Shown here: one piece after another, positions 36,760 to 48,651 of the stretch | Layout of the letters: each line of letters begins with the position of its first letter | How positions within the stretch are numbered: the stretch's first letter is position 1 | Assembly (NCBI GenBank): GCA_021773395.1 | Contig: JAJFKB010000024.1 | Span: 124,001 to 188,000, forward strand | Reading direction: 5' to 3' | Source: Gammaproteobacteria bacterium | Lineage (GTDB): Bacteria > Pseudomonadota > Gammaproteobacteria > Pseudomonadales > IMCC2047 | DNA: 64,000 nt | The notes under the pieces: generated by a model | What the model was told of the DNA's origin: nothing | The model's database searches: none | What the model saw: the letters and a program-made list of their open reading frames with translations, nothing else | Program-made: the position numbers and the translations under genes

Positions 36760-37485
36760 ATGGCCACCCTATTCATCTCTGATCTGCACCTGGAACCACA
36801 AAAGCCTGCAATAGTGCAGGCTTTTGTGCAATTTGCGACTGAAAAAACCCAACATATTGATGCGCTCTATATTCTTGGTGATTTTTTTGAAGCCTGGATA
36901 GGCGATGACTTTGAGAATGCGTTTGCTGACGCGCTCAAGAACACCCTGAAGAGCATATCCAGTCGAGGGGTCCCTGTGTTCTTCATGCATGGCAATCGGG
37001 ACTTTCTGATCGGCGAGCTTTTTGCGGAGCAAACAGGATGTACACTTTTACCCGACCCCACGATTATCGATCTATACGGCACGCCCACTTTGCTGATGCA
37101 TGGCGACACCCTTTGCACGGATGACATTGCTTACCAACAATTTCGGACAATGGTTCGAAATCCGAACTGGCAACAGGAGCTGTTAAGCAAGAGCATCGCC
37201 GAACGACTAGCTATCGCGCAAAATCTACGCGATATCAGCAAAGAAAAAACCAGTGAAAAAACTGCTGAAATCATGGACGTCAACCCCGACGAAGTTCTGA
37301 GGGTAATGGAGCAATACCAGGTTCAACGACTGATACATGGCCATACCCATCGACCAGCAACACACCAGTTGATCGCTAATGGCCTTCCTGCACAGCGCAC
37401 AGTCCTGGGTGACTGGGGAAGCGACGGCTGGTATCTTAAGGTTTCCAAAGCACAGACTGATCTGCTAGATTTTGTCATCGCCTGA
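36760..37485 (+). CDS. lpxH: UDP-2,3-diacylglucosamine diphosphatase LpxH
   Basis: A calcineurin-like metallophosphoesterase of 241 residues that makes lipid X in lipid A synthesis at the inner membrane. Metal ligands are in SDLHLEP (Asp8, His10), ILGDFFEAW (Asp), HGNRDF (Asn/His), MHGDTLC and HGHTHRPA. It is cotranscribed with ppiB. A perfect 14-bp hairpin lies inside codons 13-23. Confidence 0.96.
   Translation: MATLFISDLHLEPQKPAIVQAFVQFATEKTQHIDALYILGDFFEAWIGDDFENAFADALKNTLKSISSRGVPVFFMHGNRDFLIGELFAEQTGCTLLPDPTIIDLYGTPTLLMHGDTLCTDDIAYQQFRTMVRNPNWQQELLSKSIAERLAIAQNLRDISKEKTSEKTAEIMDVNPDEVLRVMEQYQVQRLIHGHTHRPATHQLIANGLPAQRTVLGDWGSDGWYLKVSKAQTDLLDFVIA
36797..36828 (+). repeat. Perfect 14-bp hairpin inside lpxH
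   Basis: CACAAAAGCCTGCA (36797-36810) and its exact reverse complement (36815-36828) are separated by ATAG. It falls in the first 25 codons of lpxH, 44 bases after the ppiB stop. A stem this stable next to the start could limit lpxH translation or terminate part of the ppiB transcripts, although no T-run follows directly. Confidence 0.7.
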
Positions 37486-37612
37486 ATTTTTCAGGATTTC
37501 ACACACCTAAGCCCACCAGCGATTAAATGGCTATTGCATTTAAGATACTGTATGCTGCAGCGCCGCTAATGTTGCGGCCTCCTTTTGATATTCAGAAATA
37601 AGAGATAACCTT

Positions 37613-38953
37613 ATGAGTTTTGCCTCCCTGGGCCTTTCCGAACCTATTCTCCGAGCTGTTACGGAGCAAGGATATACAACGCCCTCTCCGATCCAGGCTC
37701 AGGCCATACCTTCTATCCTTCAGGGAAAAGATGTGATGGCTGCTGCGCAAACCGGTACTGGCAAAACAGCGGGATTCACTCTACCTATTTTAGAACAGCT
37801 TCTTAAGGGGCAGAAAGCACAGGCGAATCAAGTGCGAGCCCTGATATTAACACCGACCCGTGAACTTGCAGCACAGGTTGCGGCAAGTGTCAGTACTTAT
37901 GCTCGGCATTTACCCTTGCGTTCAACGGTTGTTTTTGGTGGCGTCAAAATCAATCCGCAAATGATGCAGTTGCGTAAAGGGGTTGATGTGCTAATTGCCA
38001 CACCCGGCCGACTACTGGATCTATACAATCAAAATGCGATGAAATTTAATCGCCTTGAAATTCTGGTTCTCGACGAAGCCGATCGAATGCTGGACATGGG
38101 CTTTATCCATGACATCAAACGCATCCTGGCGGTTTTACCCAAACAGCGGCAAAACCTGATGTTCTCTGCCACCTTCTCCCAGGAAATTCGCAAACTGGCA
38201 AAAGGAATGGTTGAAAACCCTATTGAGATTTCAGTCAGCCCACGAAATACAACGGTCGAATCAGTTGAACAATGGATCTGCCCAGTCGATAAAAGTAAAA
38301 AATCGGCTCTACTGACACACCTGATTCTTGAGCACCAATGGGAGCAGGTGCTCGTTTTCAGTAGAACTAAACATGGCGCCAATCGTTTAACCAAACACCT
38401 GGAGAGCAAAAAAATACAGGCTACCGCTATCCACGGCAACAAAAGCCAGAGTGCCCGAACCAAAGCATTAGCAGATTTTAAAAATGGCAAAACCCAAGTA
38501 CTGGTAGCTACCGACATAGCTGCCCGCGGACTCGACATCGATCAATTGCCTCAGGTCGTCAATTTTGATTTACCCAATGTACCGGAAGATTATGTCCATC
38601 GAATTGGCAGAACCGGGCGTGCAGGCGCAACCGGGCAAGCCATATCCCTGGTAAGTGCGGACGAATTTAAGCAGTTATCGGATATAGAGCGGCTCATCAA
38701 ACAGTTGTTGAAACGGGAGTTTATTGACGGTTTTGAACCGGTTCATGATCTACCGGAATCAAATTTGAACAGTCGCCACACGCGACCAAAAAAACCTAAG
38801 AAACCAAAATCGAGGCACCAGGACGGTCAGCGCTCCGGGGAGATTGCTCGAGGTCACAAGCCACAGGGAAAGAATAAGAAACATAGGAGAGATGCCGCCG
38901 CGTCACCTACTCAAAAATCGGGTAACACCGACAACCGCAGGGGACGAGCTTAA
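37613..38953 (+). CDS. rhlE: DEAD-box RNA helicase RhlE
   Basis: A 446-residue ATP-dependent RNA helicase. The Q motif ([14 protein letters not shown]), Walker A (AQTGTGKT), [31 protein letters not shown] and [10 protein letters not shown] are all present in order. The last 60 residues are Lys/Arg-rich and probably bind RNA. N-terminal [16 protein letters not shown] is typical of RhlE, which acts in RNA decay and ribosome maturation. It is convergent with dbpA. Confidence 0.94.
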   Translation: MSFASLGLSEPILRAVTEQGYTTPSPIQAQAIPSILQGKDVMAAAQTGTGKTAGFTLPILEQLLKGQKAQANQVRALILTPTRELAAQVAASVSTYARHLPLRSTVVFGGVKINPQMMQLRKGVDVLIATPGRLLDLYNQNAMKFNRLEILVLDEADRMLDMGFIHDIKRILAVLPKQRQNLMFSATFSQEIRKLAKGMVENPIEISVSPRNTTVESVEQWICPVDKSKKSALLTHLILEHQWEQVLVFSRTKHGANRLTKHLESKKIQATAIHGNKSQSARTKALADFKNGKTQVLVATDIAARGLDIDQLPQVVNFDLPNVPEDYVHRIGRTGRAGATGQAISLVSADEFKQLSDIERLIKQLLKREFIDGFEPVHDLPESNLNSRHTRPKKPKKPKSRHQDGQRSGEIARGHKPQGKNKKHRRDAAASPTQKSGNTDNRRGRA

Positions 38954-38997
38954 TTAATACTGTATTTGAGCGGTTGGCTGGCCGCCATGGGCTCTGG

Positions 38998-40389
38998 CTA
39001 ACCCCTGCTCACCTTTCTTGCCCGAAATGATCGCCCCTTGAGTTTTCCTTTACTGATTTTAGCGAGCGCACTTTTTGCAATATCGCTATACACAGCCACA
39101 TAGGCGCAGTTATCGAATAGATGGATTTTCCCTACCTGCGCTCCAGTAATACCATTGCCGGCAGTTAGAGCCCCCAAAATATCGCCGGGCCTGAGTTTCT
39201 GCCTTTTACCGCCATCAATTTGTAACGTCACCATTTGCGACCTGTATGCCGGCTCGTTCAATAACCGCACCTCAGGCAATGGCAACACATCAATTGAGCA
39301 CTTCAGATAATCTTCGAGGCGCTCAACTTTGTAATTCTCCTTTACATCAAAGAGAGTGAACGCAATACCCTTGCTACCGGCCCTGCCCGTTCTGCCAATA
39401 CGGTGAATATGCACCTCTGTTTCACGAGCAATCTGGTAATTAATCACGGCATCCATCGCATCGATATCCAGCCCACGCGCCGCCACATCCGTGGCCACCA
39501 GCACAGTCACACTTTTATTGCCAAACTGCACCAGGGTTTGATCTCGCTCCCGCTGCTCCAAATCACCATGTAGCGCTGCCGCATCAAAGCCAAAATCGCC
39601 CAGCGCATCCGCTACCTCCTGCGTTTCCCGTTTGGTATTGCAAAACACCAAACAAGATTGGGGCTGATAGGCCATGAGCAACAGTTTAAGCGCAGTAAGC
39701 CGATTACGCTGACTGTCAATGCAATAAAACTGCTGCTCTATACTGGTATCATCATGAGTTGAAAGCGCCTCAACCCTTTGCGGCTGGCGCATTACGCGCC
39801 GAGCGACTGCCTCAATCTGGTCGGGGTAAGTTGCACTGAACAAAAGAGTCTGTCGCGAACGGGGAAGCTGGTCAATAATCGTATCAAGCGATGCCTGAAA
39901 CCCCATATCCAACATCCGGTCGGCCTCATCAAGCACCAGCATTTCAAGTTTGTCCAAAACAAGCGTGCCTTTGCGCAGATGCTCCTCTATACGCCCAGGT
40001 GTACCCACTACAATATGAGCGCCATGCTCCAGCGATCCAATCTGAGGACCGAAAGGAGCTCCTCCGCACAGGGTCAATACCTTGATATTGTGGATGAGTC
40101 GGGCCAGCTTCCGAATCTCCTTAGCCACTTGATCAGCCAATTCCCTGGTCGGGCACAGAACCAGCGACTGCACACGAAACCGTTTTACATCAAGCCTGTT
40201 CAACAGGCCAAGCGCAAACGCCGCTGTTTTTCCCGACCCGGTACGCGCCTGGGCAATCACATCTTTGCCATCGAAAATAAGCGGTAGGCTTTGCTGTTGA
40301 ATCGGCGTCATCTGGTGATAATCAAGCGATTTCAGATTCTCGAGCAAGGCGGGATTTAAACTAAGCGATGAAAAATTGGCACTAGACAC
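38998..40389 (-). CDS. dbpA: ATP-dependent RNA helicase DbpA
   Basis: A 463-residue DEAD-box helicase with [40 protein letters not shown] and [10 protein letters not shown]. The C-terminal 75 residues form the DbpA RNA-binding domain (GKRQKLRPGDILGAL, GKIHLFDNCAYVAV), which targets hairpin 92 of 23S rRNA in large-subunit assembly. The start codon is GTG with AGGA upstream. Confidence 0.95.
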   Translation of the reverse strand: MSSANFSSLSLNPALLENLKSLDYHQMTPIQQQSLPLIFDGKDVIAQARTGSGKTAAFALGLLNRLDVKRFRVQSLVLCPTRELADQVAKEIRKLARLIHNIKVLTLCGGAPFGPQIGSLEHGAHIVVGTPGRIEEHLRKGTLVLDKLEMLVLDEADRMLDMGFQASLDTIIDQLPRSRQTLLFSATYPDQIEAVARRVMRQPQRVEALSTHDDTSIEQQFYCIDSQRNRLTALKLLLMAYQPQSCLVFCNTKRETQEVADALGDFGFDAAALHGDLEQRERDQTLVQFGNKSVTVLVATDVAARGLDIDAMDAVINYQIARETEVHIHRIGRTGRAGSKGIAFTLFDVKENYKVERLEDYLKCSIDVLPLPEVRLLNEPAYRSQMVTLQIDGGKRQKLRPGDILGALTAGNGITGAQVGKIHLFDNCAYVAVYSDIAKSALAKISKGKLKGRSFRARKVSRG

Positions 40390-40500
40390 TGCACGACATC
40401 CTAGACATATGAATAAGCGATACGATTAAATCAGCTGCGACGATAGGCGCTAAAAAAACCGTAGAAAGTTAAGCTGAGACAGGGAGCTAACCCCAAAAAC

Positions 40501-40534
40501 AAAAAAGGCGAGACCCGAGGATCTCACCCTTTAT
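40501..40534 (-). terminator. Rho-independent terminator of the cold-shock gene
   Basis: On the minus strand a stem AAAGGGTGAGA/TCTCGCCTTT (one bulged G, one G-U pair) with an 8-base loop is followed by six T. It lies about 80 bases after the cold-shock gene stop. Confidence 0.75.
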
Positions 40535-40615
40535 TCCTTAAACCTTTTTAGGTCTAAGGCAGGCCTACACCCTTATTATGATGTGCAGGCAAAACCCTGT
40601 GTAAGTTCTAAAGAA

Positions 40616-40822
40616 CTATACGGGTTCAATATTCTCTGCTTGAGGACCTTTTTGACCCTGAGTAACAGTAAATTGGACTTTTTGACCTTCAGTCAAAGTC
40701 TTAAAACCTGATCCTGTGATAGCACTATAGTGCGCAAAAACATCAGGGCCGGACTCTTGTTCAATAAAGCCAAAACCTTTAGATTCGTTGAACCATTTTA
40801 CAGTGCCGGTAGTAGTAGACAT
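40616..40822 (-). CDS. Cold-shock domain protein (CspA family)
   Basis: A 68-residue single-domain OB-fold protein with the RNP motifs KGFGFIEQE and DVFAHYSAI. It binds single-stranded RNA and DNA and acts as an RNA chaperone. The start is ATG at 40822 ([12 protein letters not shown]), not an upstream in-frame codon. A leader with a tandem repeat lies upstream. Whether it is cold-induced or constitutive cannot be told. Confidence 0.95.
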   Translation of the reverse strand: MSTTTGTVKWFNESKGFGFIEQESGPDVFAHYSAITGSGFKTLTEGQKVQFTVTQGQKGPQAENIEPV

Positions 40823-40861
40823 AATCAAAACCTTTATTTTCAATAGTAATTCAAGTCTTTA

Positions 40862-40894
40862 AAAAAGACGGTTGTTTTTTAAAAAGACGGTTGT
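40862..40894 (-). repeat. Tandem 14-bp repeat in the csp leader
   Basis: AAAAAGACGGTTGT occurs at 40862-40875 and again at 40881-40894, with a 19-base period. It lies about 40 bases before the cold-shock ATG, within the likely untranslated leader. It may affect leader structure, or be a recent duplication. Confidence 0.5.
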
Positions 40895-40997
40895 GCTGGA
40901 AGTGTATCTATTACTTATGATGATCAGGTCGAGGTACTAACGACTAAACTTCGAAATGGTGTGCATAAATATAGGACGTACTTTCAAGCTAAGGGAA

Positions 40998-41645
40998 TTA
41001 TATACTCCTTTTTCGCGATGTCAAAGTATTCGCGCCATTATCGAGCACAGGAATACCGCTATGGAACCGAAATTCTGTGTCGGGCGTTTCGATCAATTCC
41101 CTTTCTTTAATTGCAAATTCTTTAATTCTTTCCTGTATAGGCTGATCACTATACTGCTCTGCTAACGCGAGGTAATCCTGATAATGTCGACCTTCCGAAC
41201 GAAGCAGTGAGCGATAGAATTTTGCCAGATCTGCATCCAGGTGCGGGATTAAAGCAGCAAAGCGCTCGCAGGATCTTGCCTCTACAAAAGCGCCAACAAT
41301 TAACAGATCAATAAATCGCGCTGGCTCGTGGGTTCGCAGCAGCCCCCTAAGACCGCTGGCGTATCGTGCAGGAGACAAGTGCAGGTATTGAATGTTTCGT
41401 TGCCTCATGATTTCCAGCACCTGCTCAAAATGCAATAGCTCTTCGCGAGCAAGCTGCGACATCTTGTGCAGCATATCCAAACGATCTAAATAACGATACA
41501 TCAGACTCATCGCAGTGGATGCGGCCTTCTTTTCACAGTGGGCGTGATCAATCAGCAAAAGATCAATATTCCTGAGCGCCACCTCTACCCAAGCTTCGGG
41601 CGTATCACAATGTAAAAACTCTTTTATTTCAGCAATATGTGGCAT
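40998..41645 (-). CDS. miaE: tRNA-(ms2io6A)-hydroxylase MiaE
   Basis: A 215-residue nonheme diiron monooxygenase that hydroxylates ms2i6A37 in tRNA using oxygen. Diiron ligands are visible as E-x-x-H pairs in HAHCEKKAA, EELLHFEQ and RSEGRHYQDY on a four-helix bundle. Its stop lies about 175 bases upstream of the cold-shock ATG. Confidence 0.93.
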   Translation of the reverse strand: MPHIAEIKEFLHCDTPEAWVEVALRNIDLLLIDHAHCEKKAASTAMSLMYRYLDRLDMLHKMSQLAREELLHFEQVLEIMRQRNIQYLHLSPARYASGLRGLLRTHEPARFIDLLIVGAFVEARSCERFAALIPHLDADLAKFYRSLLRSEGRHYQDYLALAEQYSDQPIQERIKEFAIKERELIETPDTEFRFHSGIPVLDNGANTLTSRKRSI

Positions 41646-41679
41646 TTACTTAATCTATTTTATTTATATTTATCTATTA

Positions 41680-43041
41680 CTATGGAACAACCGGCTCTCG
41701 CATAGTGACAAATTCCTCAGCAGATGTGGGATGAATGCCGATCGTTTCGTCAAACACCGTTTTGGTCGCACCCGCTTTTAATGCGACCGCTATACCCTGC
41801 ATAATCTCACCGGCTTCTGCACCAACCATGTGCACCCCCAACACCTTATCCGTGCCTTGATCAACCACCATCTTCATCAAGCAACGCTCCTCACTGCCAC
41901 TGAGCGTATGTTTGAGGGCTTTAAAAATAGAGCGGTAAATTGCAATCTTATATCCCTTCTCGAGCGCTTGCTCCTCGGACAAACCAACCGTGCCAATGCT
42001 GGGCTGACTAAACACCGCTGTGGGGATTCCCGTATAATCAAGCACGCTGTGACTATCCTGATAAAGATATTTCACTAAAGCCATACCTTCTGCCAGCGCC
42101 ACGGGAGTCAGCTCCAAGCGCCCGACCACGTCACCCAGCGCATAGATTGATGGCACATTAGTCTGAAAATAGTCATTTACCAATATTGTTCCATCATCAG
42201 CCGTTGCCACTCCTGCGTCGGCCAGGCCCAACCCTTGAGTCTTGGGCTTGCGGCCCGTTGCATACAATATCGTATCAGCATCTATAGACTGCCCAGTGTC
42301 TAACTGAGCCCTGAACCGACCGTTCTCCAATTTTTCGACGCTCTGCACCTGAGTATTAAAGTTAAGTCCTACACCCTTTTTCCTGATCTCATTACGAACA
42401 AACTCACGCACATCTCTATCAAAACCCCGTAAAAAAAGATCCTTACGGTAAATCAGTTCGGTATCGGCACCCAGCCCATTTAAGATGCCAGCAAATTCCA
42501 CAGCGATATATCCCCCGCCAACAACCAGCGCCTTTTCAGGAAACTGCTCCAAATAAAACACCTCATTGGACGTGATGACATGCTGCGAACCCGGAAAATC
42601 AGGTACAAACGGCCAGCCGCCCGTAGCGATCAGAATATTTTCAGCGGAATAGGTTTTATCATTAACAGCTACACTGTGGGCATCAAGCAGGCGAGCAAAT
42701 CCATCGATCAATTGCGCCCCGGAATTCTCTAGAAGACTCGCATATACGCTATTTAACCTGTTGATTTCTTTGTTTTTATTGTCTCTTAACTGTTCCCAAT
42801 TAAATCTCGGCTTGCTATCCATTTGCCAACCATAGGCTTGAGCATCATGAAAATCTTCTCCATAGTGCGCACCGTAAACAAACAACTTTTTGGGAACACA
42901 GCCCACGTTGACACAGGTCCCGCCCAAATACCGGTCTTCCGCAATCGCAACCCGTTTACCTAACGCAGCTGCCATACGAGCTGCCCGCACACCACCCGAT
43001 CCGGCCCCAATAACAAATAGATCAAAATCAAACTGCGCCAT
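41680..43041 (-). CDS. gor: Glutathione-disulfide reductase
   Basis: An FAD flavoenzyme of 453 residues that reduces glutathione disulfide with NADPH. The FAD motif [10 protein letters not shown] (12-21), redox pair Cys43/Cys48 ([13 protein letters not shown]), NADPH motif [11 protein letters not shown] and C-terminal [10 protein letters not shown] with the catalytic His are all present. The ATG at 43041 overlaps the upstream glutaredoxin-like gene by 14 bases, so the two are coupled. Confidence 0.95.
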   Translation of the reverse strand: MAQFDFDLFVIGAGSGGVRAARMAAALGKRVAIAEDRYLGGTCVNVGCVPKKLFVYGAHYGEDFHDAQAYGWQMDSKPRFNWEQLRDNKNKEINRLNSVYASLLENSGAQLIDGFARLLDAHSVAVNDKTYSAENILIATGGWPFVPDFPGSQHVITSNEVFYLEQFPEKALVVGGGYIAVEFAGILNGLGADTELIYRKDLFLRGFDRDVREFVRNEIRKKGVGLNFNTQVQSVEKLENGRFRAQLDTGQSIDADTILYATGRKPKTQGLGLADAGVATADDGTILVNDYFQTNVPSIYALGDVVGRLELTPVALAEGMALVKYLYQDSHSVLDYTGIPTAVFSQPSIGTVGLSEEQALEKGYKIAIYRSIFKALKHTLSGSEERCLMKMVVDQGTDKVLGVHMVGAEAGEIMQGIAVALKAGATKTVFDETIGIHPTSAEEFVTMREPVVP

Positions 43042-43291
43042 CACCCAACCCCACTTGATTTATAAAAACTAATAACTGGTGCGCATCAAAGGGCCAGCCT
43101 AACTCTACTGACTCGTTGTCTGCCACACCCAGCACCGGTATTCTGAGTCCGTAGTGCGCCATCAATTCATCTGTATCACTTACATCAACTTTTCTAAGTA
43201 CATATTGATACCCGGATAATTCACGATAAATCAATTCTTCAGCCTCTTCACAGAGCTGACAATAATCTGTCGTATAAAGTACCAGTTGCAT
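43028..43291 (-). CDS. Glutaredoxin-like (DUF836) family protein
   Basis: An 87-residue thioredoxin-fold protein with CQLC (residues 12-15) near the N-terminus and the cis-Pro segment [10 protein letters not shown]. It belongs to the glutaredoxin-like DUF836 group, small cytoplasmic thiol-disulfide proteins. Its end overlaps the gor start, which suggests a role in glutathione-linked redox chemistry. Confidence 0.85.
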   Translation of the reverse strand: MQLVLYTTDYCQLCEEAEELIYRELSGYQYVLRKVDVSDTDELMAHYGLRIPVLGVADNESVELGWPFDAHQLLVFINQVGLGDGAV

Positions 43292-43483
43292 TCATAACCC
43301 TTTTTATATTGCGTCAGCGCTACTATTTTCAGCACTACTATAAAGACTCGACTGGATATTTAAAATAGTATTTTTATCCCCATTATTCCTTATCAACTGA
43401 AAATACAAATTCACGGGTGACCTGAGTCTTCTATTTCATTTATCATAGGCGCTTTCCGTTCATCCATACTACTGTTACGCTAG

Positions 43484-44440
<957 letters not shown>

Positions 44441-44579
44441 TTCCTGGCAGTTGATTATCCAGCTCACGCCAAAATATCAACGATGCGGAAAGGTTTTCAT
44501 GATCTGGCTATACAGCCAATTATGATTCCCGTTTATGCAAAAAATGACGGGCCGCTCCGGGCAGCCCGGTTTAGCGTTT

Positions 44580-45263
44580 ATGCCTGGCATTAAGATACTC
44601 AACGAAAAAAACTACGATTTTCCTCCTGTAAACCAAGCGATGGATGAACCCAATGGGTTGATCGCTGTAGGAGGCGATCTTAGTCCGGAGCGACTCAAAT
44701 ATGCGTACCAGGCGGGTATTTTCCCCTGGTTTGAAGAGGGTCAGCCTATTCTTTGGTGGAGCCCCGACCCACGCTGCGTCCTCTATCCCGATGAACTGCA
44801 TGTATCCAAAAGCCTGGGTAAAACGCTAAGAAAACAGCCCTATAAAATCACCTTTGACCAATGCTTTGACCAATTAGTTAATTCTTGCTCAAGAAGCAGG
44901 AAAAACAGCCAGGGCACCTGGATCACGCAGGATATCAAGCTTGCCTACTCACATCTGCATCAACTCGGTATCGCACACTCCGTTGAAGCATGGTCTGGCG
45001 AAGAGCTGGTTGGCGGACTGTACGGTATTGCAATGGGCAGTGTATTTTTCGGAGAATCCATGTTTAGTAGTAAAACCGATGCCTCCAAAATTGCCCTTTA
45101 TCATTTAATTCAAAAACTAAAGGCGCTATCCTTTACCCTGATTGATTGCCAGGTGTATAACCCGCACCTCGAATCACTGGGCGCAAAAAGTATTCCAAGA
45201 CCGGTCTTTGTCGAACACTTGAACCTACAGATTAAAGACAGGTCAAAATCTAACTGGAAATAG
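44580..45263 (+). CDS. aat: Leucyl/phenylalanyl-tRNA-protein transferase
   Basis: A 227-residue enzyme that adds Leu or Phe from aminoacyl-tRNA to proteins with N-terminal Arg or Lys, creating N-degrons for ClpS/ClpAP. EPNGLIAVGGDLS, FPWFEEGQPILWWSPDPR and GSVFFGESMFS are family signatures. The start at 44580 fits the usual length before EPNGL; a longer in-frame start exists at 44535. It precedes bpt by 14 bases. Confidence 0.93.
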   Translation: MPGIKILNEKNYDFPPVNQAMDEPNGLIAVGGDLSPERLKYAYQAGIFPWFEEGQPILWWSPDPRCVLYPDELHVSKSLGKTLRKQPYKITFDQCFDQLVNSCSRSRKNSQGTWITQDIKLAYSHLHQLGIAHSVEAWSGEELVGGLYGIAMGSVFFGESMFSSKTDASKIALYHLIQKLKALSFTLIDCQVYNPHLESLGAKSIPRPVFVEHLNLQIKDRSKSNWK

Positions 45264-45277
45264 AACTGGCCTTTAGC

Positions 45278-45985
45278 ATGTCAATTCTGGAGGAAATAAA
45301 GCTCTATCAAACGATGCCACACCAGTGCAGCTATCGGGTGGATCAACTCGCCAGCACACTGTTCGTGGATCCGGAATTTAAAATCACACCAGAGATATTG
45401 AGCTATTTATCAAGCTGTGGCTTTAGGCGCAGCGGCGACTATGTCTACCAGCCAAACTGTGATCATTGCTCTTCCTGTATTTCAACACGCATACCGGTGC
45501 ATCTGTTTAAACCCAATCGAGCACAAAAACGCATTTTGCGACGCAATCAGGACCTTTCCTGCACACTCAGCGAGCCTCGCATGAGCGAAGAATTCTACTC
45601 CCTCTATGCGCATTACATAAAAGAAAGGCACTCCGATGGCGATATGTACCCCGCCACCGAGGAACAGTATCTCAGCTTTATCGTAGAAAGCGATGTGCAG
45701 AGTTGTTTCCTCGAAATCAGGCTCAAAGAGCAACTGATGGCCGTGGCGGTCACTGATATATTGAGCAACGGATGCTCTGCAATCTATACATTTTTTGAAC
45801 CCCGGGAAAGTAGACGCAGCCTGGGTGTCTTTGCGATTCTACAGCAGATCGAGTTCGCCAGGGAACGACAGCTTGAGCACCTATATCTGGGCTATTGGAT
45901 CAAACAGTGCGCTAAAATGAACTACAAAATTCAGTACCGTCCAATCGAACTGCTGGTGAATGCCTGCTGGACACAGCTGGGTTAA
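45278..45985 (+). CDS. bpt: Aspartate/glutamate leucyltransferase (Bpt)
   Basis: A 235-residue transferase that places Leu on proteins with N-terminal Asp or Glu. It has the Cys-rich N-terminal motif (CDHCSSC, near residue 60) and HLYLGYWI followed by CAKMNYKIQYRPIE in the C-terminal GNAT-like half. With aat, clpS and clpA it completes the bacterial N-degron pathway. Confidence 0.95.
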   Translation: MSILEEIKLYQTMPHQCSYRVDQLASTLFVDPEFKITPEILSYLSSCGFRRSGDYVYQPNCDHCSSCISTRIPVHLFKPNRAQKRILRRNQDLSCTLSEPRMSEEFYSLYAHYIKERHSDGDMYPATEEQYLSFIVESDVQSCFLEIRLKEQLMAVAVTDILSNGCSAIYTFFEPRESRRSLGVFAILQQIEFARERQLEHLYLGYWIKQCAKMNYKIQYRPIELLVNACWTQLG

Positions 45986-46084
45986 TGCTGAACCGGCTGG
46001 AGAGAAAACAAATGTGTTGATAAAGGAAGCGCATTTAGGCAGAATGCTCGCCTCTAAATAAAAACACGGGAGCTATCTACCTCT

Positions 46085-46303
46085 ATGGCTAAAGAAGGCC
46101 AAATTGAAATGGAAGGTGAAATCATTGACACCTTACCCAACACCATGTTTCGCGTTAAGCTTGAAAACGGACATATAGTCACTGCTCATATTTCTGGGAA
46201 AATGCGCAAAAACTACATTCGCATCCTGACCGGGGACAAGGTCACTGTAGAGTTAACGCCCTATGACCTGACCAAGGGAAGAATTATTTACCGGGCTCGT
46301 TAA
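46085..46303 (+). CDS. infA: Translation initiation factor IF-1
   Basis: A 72-residue OB-fold protein nearly identical to known IF-1 ([35 protein letters not shown]). It binds the ribosomal A site during initiation. It converges on clpA, and lies between bpt and clpA as in Pseudomonas and E. coli. Confidence 0.98.
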   Translation: MAKEGQIEMEGEIIDTLPNTMFRVKLENGHIVTAHISGKMRKNYIRILTGDKVTVELTPYDLTKGRIIYRAR

Positions 46304-46364
46304 GCTATTGCTATTCCTCTACTGTTAAGACGCGCACTCTCACATATCCCAAAGATCCCTCAAA

Positions 46365-48638
46365 TCAGCACTCGGCAAGCTCTTGCGGTGAATGCAGCTC
46401 GAAGATCAGCTCGCCATTTTCGACTGAGATAAGTGCTGATCCTCCACCGACCAGATCACCAAACAGAATAGCCTCTGCCAGAGGCTTTTTAATTCTGTCG
46501 TGTATGAGCCGTGCCATCGGGCGCGCACCCATTTTCTCGTCATAGCCATTTTCTGCCAACCAACGGCGTGCATCGGCATCCACATCGATATGCACTTTCT
46601 TGTCATCCAGTTGAGCCTGCAATTCGGTAAGAAACTTATCCACTACATTCTCAATCACACGGGGGTCGAGTGCGTTAAACTGGATAATACCATCCAGACG
46701 ATTACGGAACTCCGGCGTAAAGGCTTTACGTACCTCCTCCAGACCATCCGTACTATGATCCTGGTGTGTAAATCCGATGGAGCGACGACTCATCAATTCC
46801 GCGCCGGCATTCGTCGTCATAATAATCACCACATTACGAAAATCCGCCTTACGGCCATTGTTGTCCGTTAAGGTTCCATGATCCATCACTTGCAATAACA
46901 GATTAAACACCTCCGGATGCGCCTTTTCAATTTCATCCAGCAACAACACAGAATGAGGATGTTTGGTAATAGCCTCCGTCAGCAATCCACCCTGATCAAA
47001 ACCAACATAACCAGGAGGCGCACCGATCAGACGGGATACGGTATGTCGCTCCATATATTCCGACATATCAAAACGCACCAACTCGACGCCCATAACATTT
47101 GCCAACTGCCGGGTTAGCTCCGTTTTCCCAACACCCGTTGGGCCGGCAAACAGGAACGAACCTATCGGCTTCTCCACCTCCTTCAAGCCCGCCCGTGACA
47201 GTTTAATCGCAGTGCTTATGGCATCGATTGCATCATCCTGACCAAACACCACCATTTTTAAATCACGATCTATATTTTTCAGCAGCTTCTTATCCGATGC
47301 GGACACACTTTGCTGTGGTACCCGTGCAATACTAGCGACTACCTTCTCTATTTCAGGCACCCCGATGACCTTCTTACGTTTACCTACCGGCCTTAGCTGC
47401 TGATAAGCACCTGCTTCGTCAATCACATCAATCGCCTTATCCGGCATATGGCGATCCGTAATATACCTGTCGGCCAGTTGAGCGGCAGAGCGTAATGATT
47501 TATCGGTAAAACGTATCGCGTGGTGCTTCTCAAAACGCGATTTAAGGCCCTTTAATATCTTGTAAGTATCTTCAACGCTGGGCTCGGATACATCCACTTT
47601 CTGAAAGCGTCTGGACAACGCCCTGTCCTTCTCAAAAATACCCCGATATTCCTGATAAGTGGTCGAACCGACACAGCGGATACCCCGATTACTCAACACC
47701 GGCTTTAACAGGTTGGAGGCATCCATCACTCCACCGGAGGCCGCACCAGCCCCGATAATGGTATGAATCTCATCGATAAAGAGAATTGCATGCGGCTGCT
47801 TTTTAAGCTCGGCCAGCAAGGCTTTGAATCGCTTCTCAAAATCACCACGATATTTTGTTCCAGCCAGCAGAGCACCCATATCCAGGGAATAGACCACCCC
47901 TTCACGAATCACATCCGGCACTTCGCCATCAACGATCAGCTTGGCCAGCCCCTCAGCAATGGCCGTTTTACCAACACCTGATTCGCCAACAAGCAGCGGA
48001 TTATTCTTACGCCTTCTGGACAGAATCTGGATAACACGGCTGACCTCAAAATCACGACCTATCAAAGGATCAATAAGTCCCTTTTTCGCCTGCTCATTCA
48101 GGTTTGTAGCAAAAGTCTCCAGAGGACTTTGCCCCGGCACGTCAGCAACAGTGTCGGCCTCAAGCTGCTCGTTACCCAGCTCCTCATGCTCATTGCTTTC
48201 ACCCACTTTGGAGATGCCGTGGGCAATAAAATTCACCACGTCGATACGGCTGACATTCTGCTGTTTAAGCAGATAAACCGCCTGACTTTCCTGTTCACTG
48301 AAAATAGCCACCAACACATTGGCACCCGTAACCTCCTTTTTCCCGGAGGACTGGACATGAAAGACCGCGCGCTGCAGCACCCTCTGAAAGCCCAATGTCG
48401 GTTGTGTTTCGACGACAGCGTTTGCTTCCGGAATAACCGGGGTTGTGGTATTAACAAACTCATCGAGATCCTTTCGTAGAATCGCCAGATCGACACCGCA
48501 ACCACGCAAAACATCCAGCGCAGAAGAGTTGTCCAAAAGCGCAAGCAACAGATGCTCTACCGTCATATATTCATGGCGCTTAGTGCGTGCATCCTTGAAC
48601 GCCATATTCAGAGTTATTTCAAGGTCTTTACTTAACAT
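46365..48638 (-). CDS. clpA: ATP-dependent Clp protease ATP-binding subunit ClpA
   Basis: A 757-residue unfoldase with an N-terminal Clp-N domain that binds ClpS and two AAA+ modules (Walker [13 protein letters not shown] and [12 protein letters not shown]). The IGF loop (RRSIGFTH) docks to ClpP. The start follows AGGTG. It is 13 bases downstream of clpS, so the adaptor and its ATPase are made together. Confidence 0.98.
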   Translation of the reverse strand: MLSKDLEITLNMAFKDARTKRHEYMTVEHLLLALLDNSSALDVLRGCGVDLAILRKDLDEFVNTTTPVIPEANAVVETQPTLGFQRVLQRAVFHVQSSGKKEVTGANVLVAIFSEQESQAVYLLKQQNVSRIDVVNFIAHGISKVGESNEHEELGNEQLEADTVADVPGQSPLETFATNLNEQAKKGLIDPLIGRDFEVSRVIQILSRRRKNNPLLVGESGVGKTAIAEGLAKLIVDGEVPDVIREGVVYSLDMGALLAGTKYRGDFEKRFKALLAELKKQPHAILFIDEIHTIIGAGAASGGVMDASNLLKPVLSNRGIRCVGSTTYQEYRGIFEKDRALSRRFQKVDVSEPSVEDTYKILKGLKSRFEKHHAIRFTDKSLRSAAQLADRYITDRHMPDKAIDVIDEAGAYQQLRPVGKRKKVIGVPEIEKVVASIARVPQQSVSASDKKLLKNIDRDLKMVVFGQDDAIDAISTAIKLSRAGLKEVEKPIGSFLFAGPTGVGKTELTRQLANVMGVELVRFDMSEYMERHTVSRLIGAPPGYVGFDQGGLLTEAITKHPHSVLLLDEIEKAHPEVFNLLLQVMDHGTLTDNNGRKADFRNVVIIMTTNAGAELMSRRSIGFTHQDHSTDGLEEVRKAFTPEFRNRLDGIIQFNALDPRVIENVVDKFLTELQAQLDDKKVHIDVDADARRWLAENGYDEKMGARPMARLIHDRIKKPLAEAILFGDLVGGGSALISVENGELIFELHSPQELAEC

Positions 48639-48651
48639 ATGAGCACCTCAG

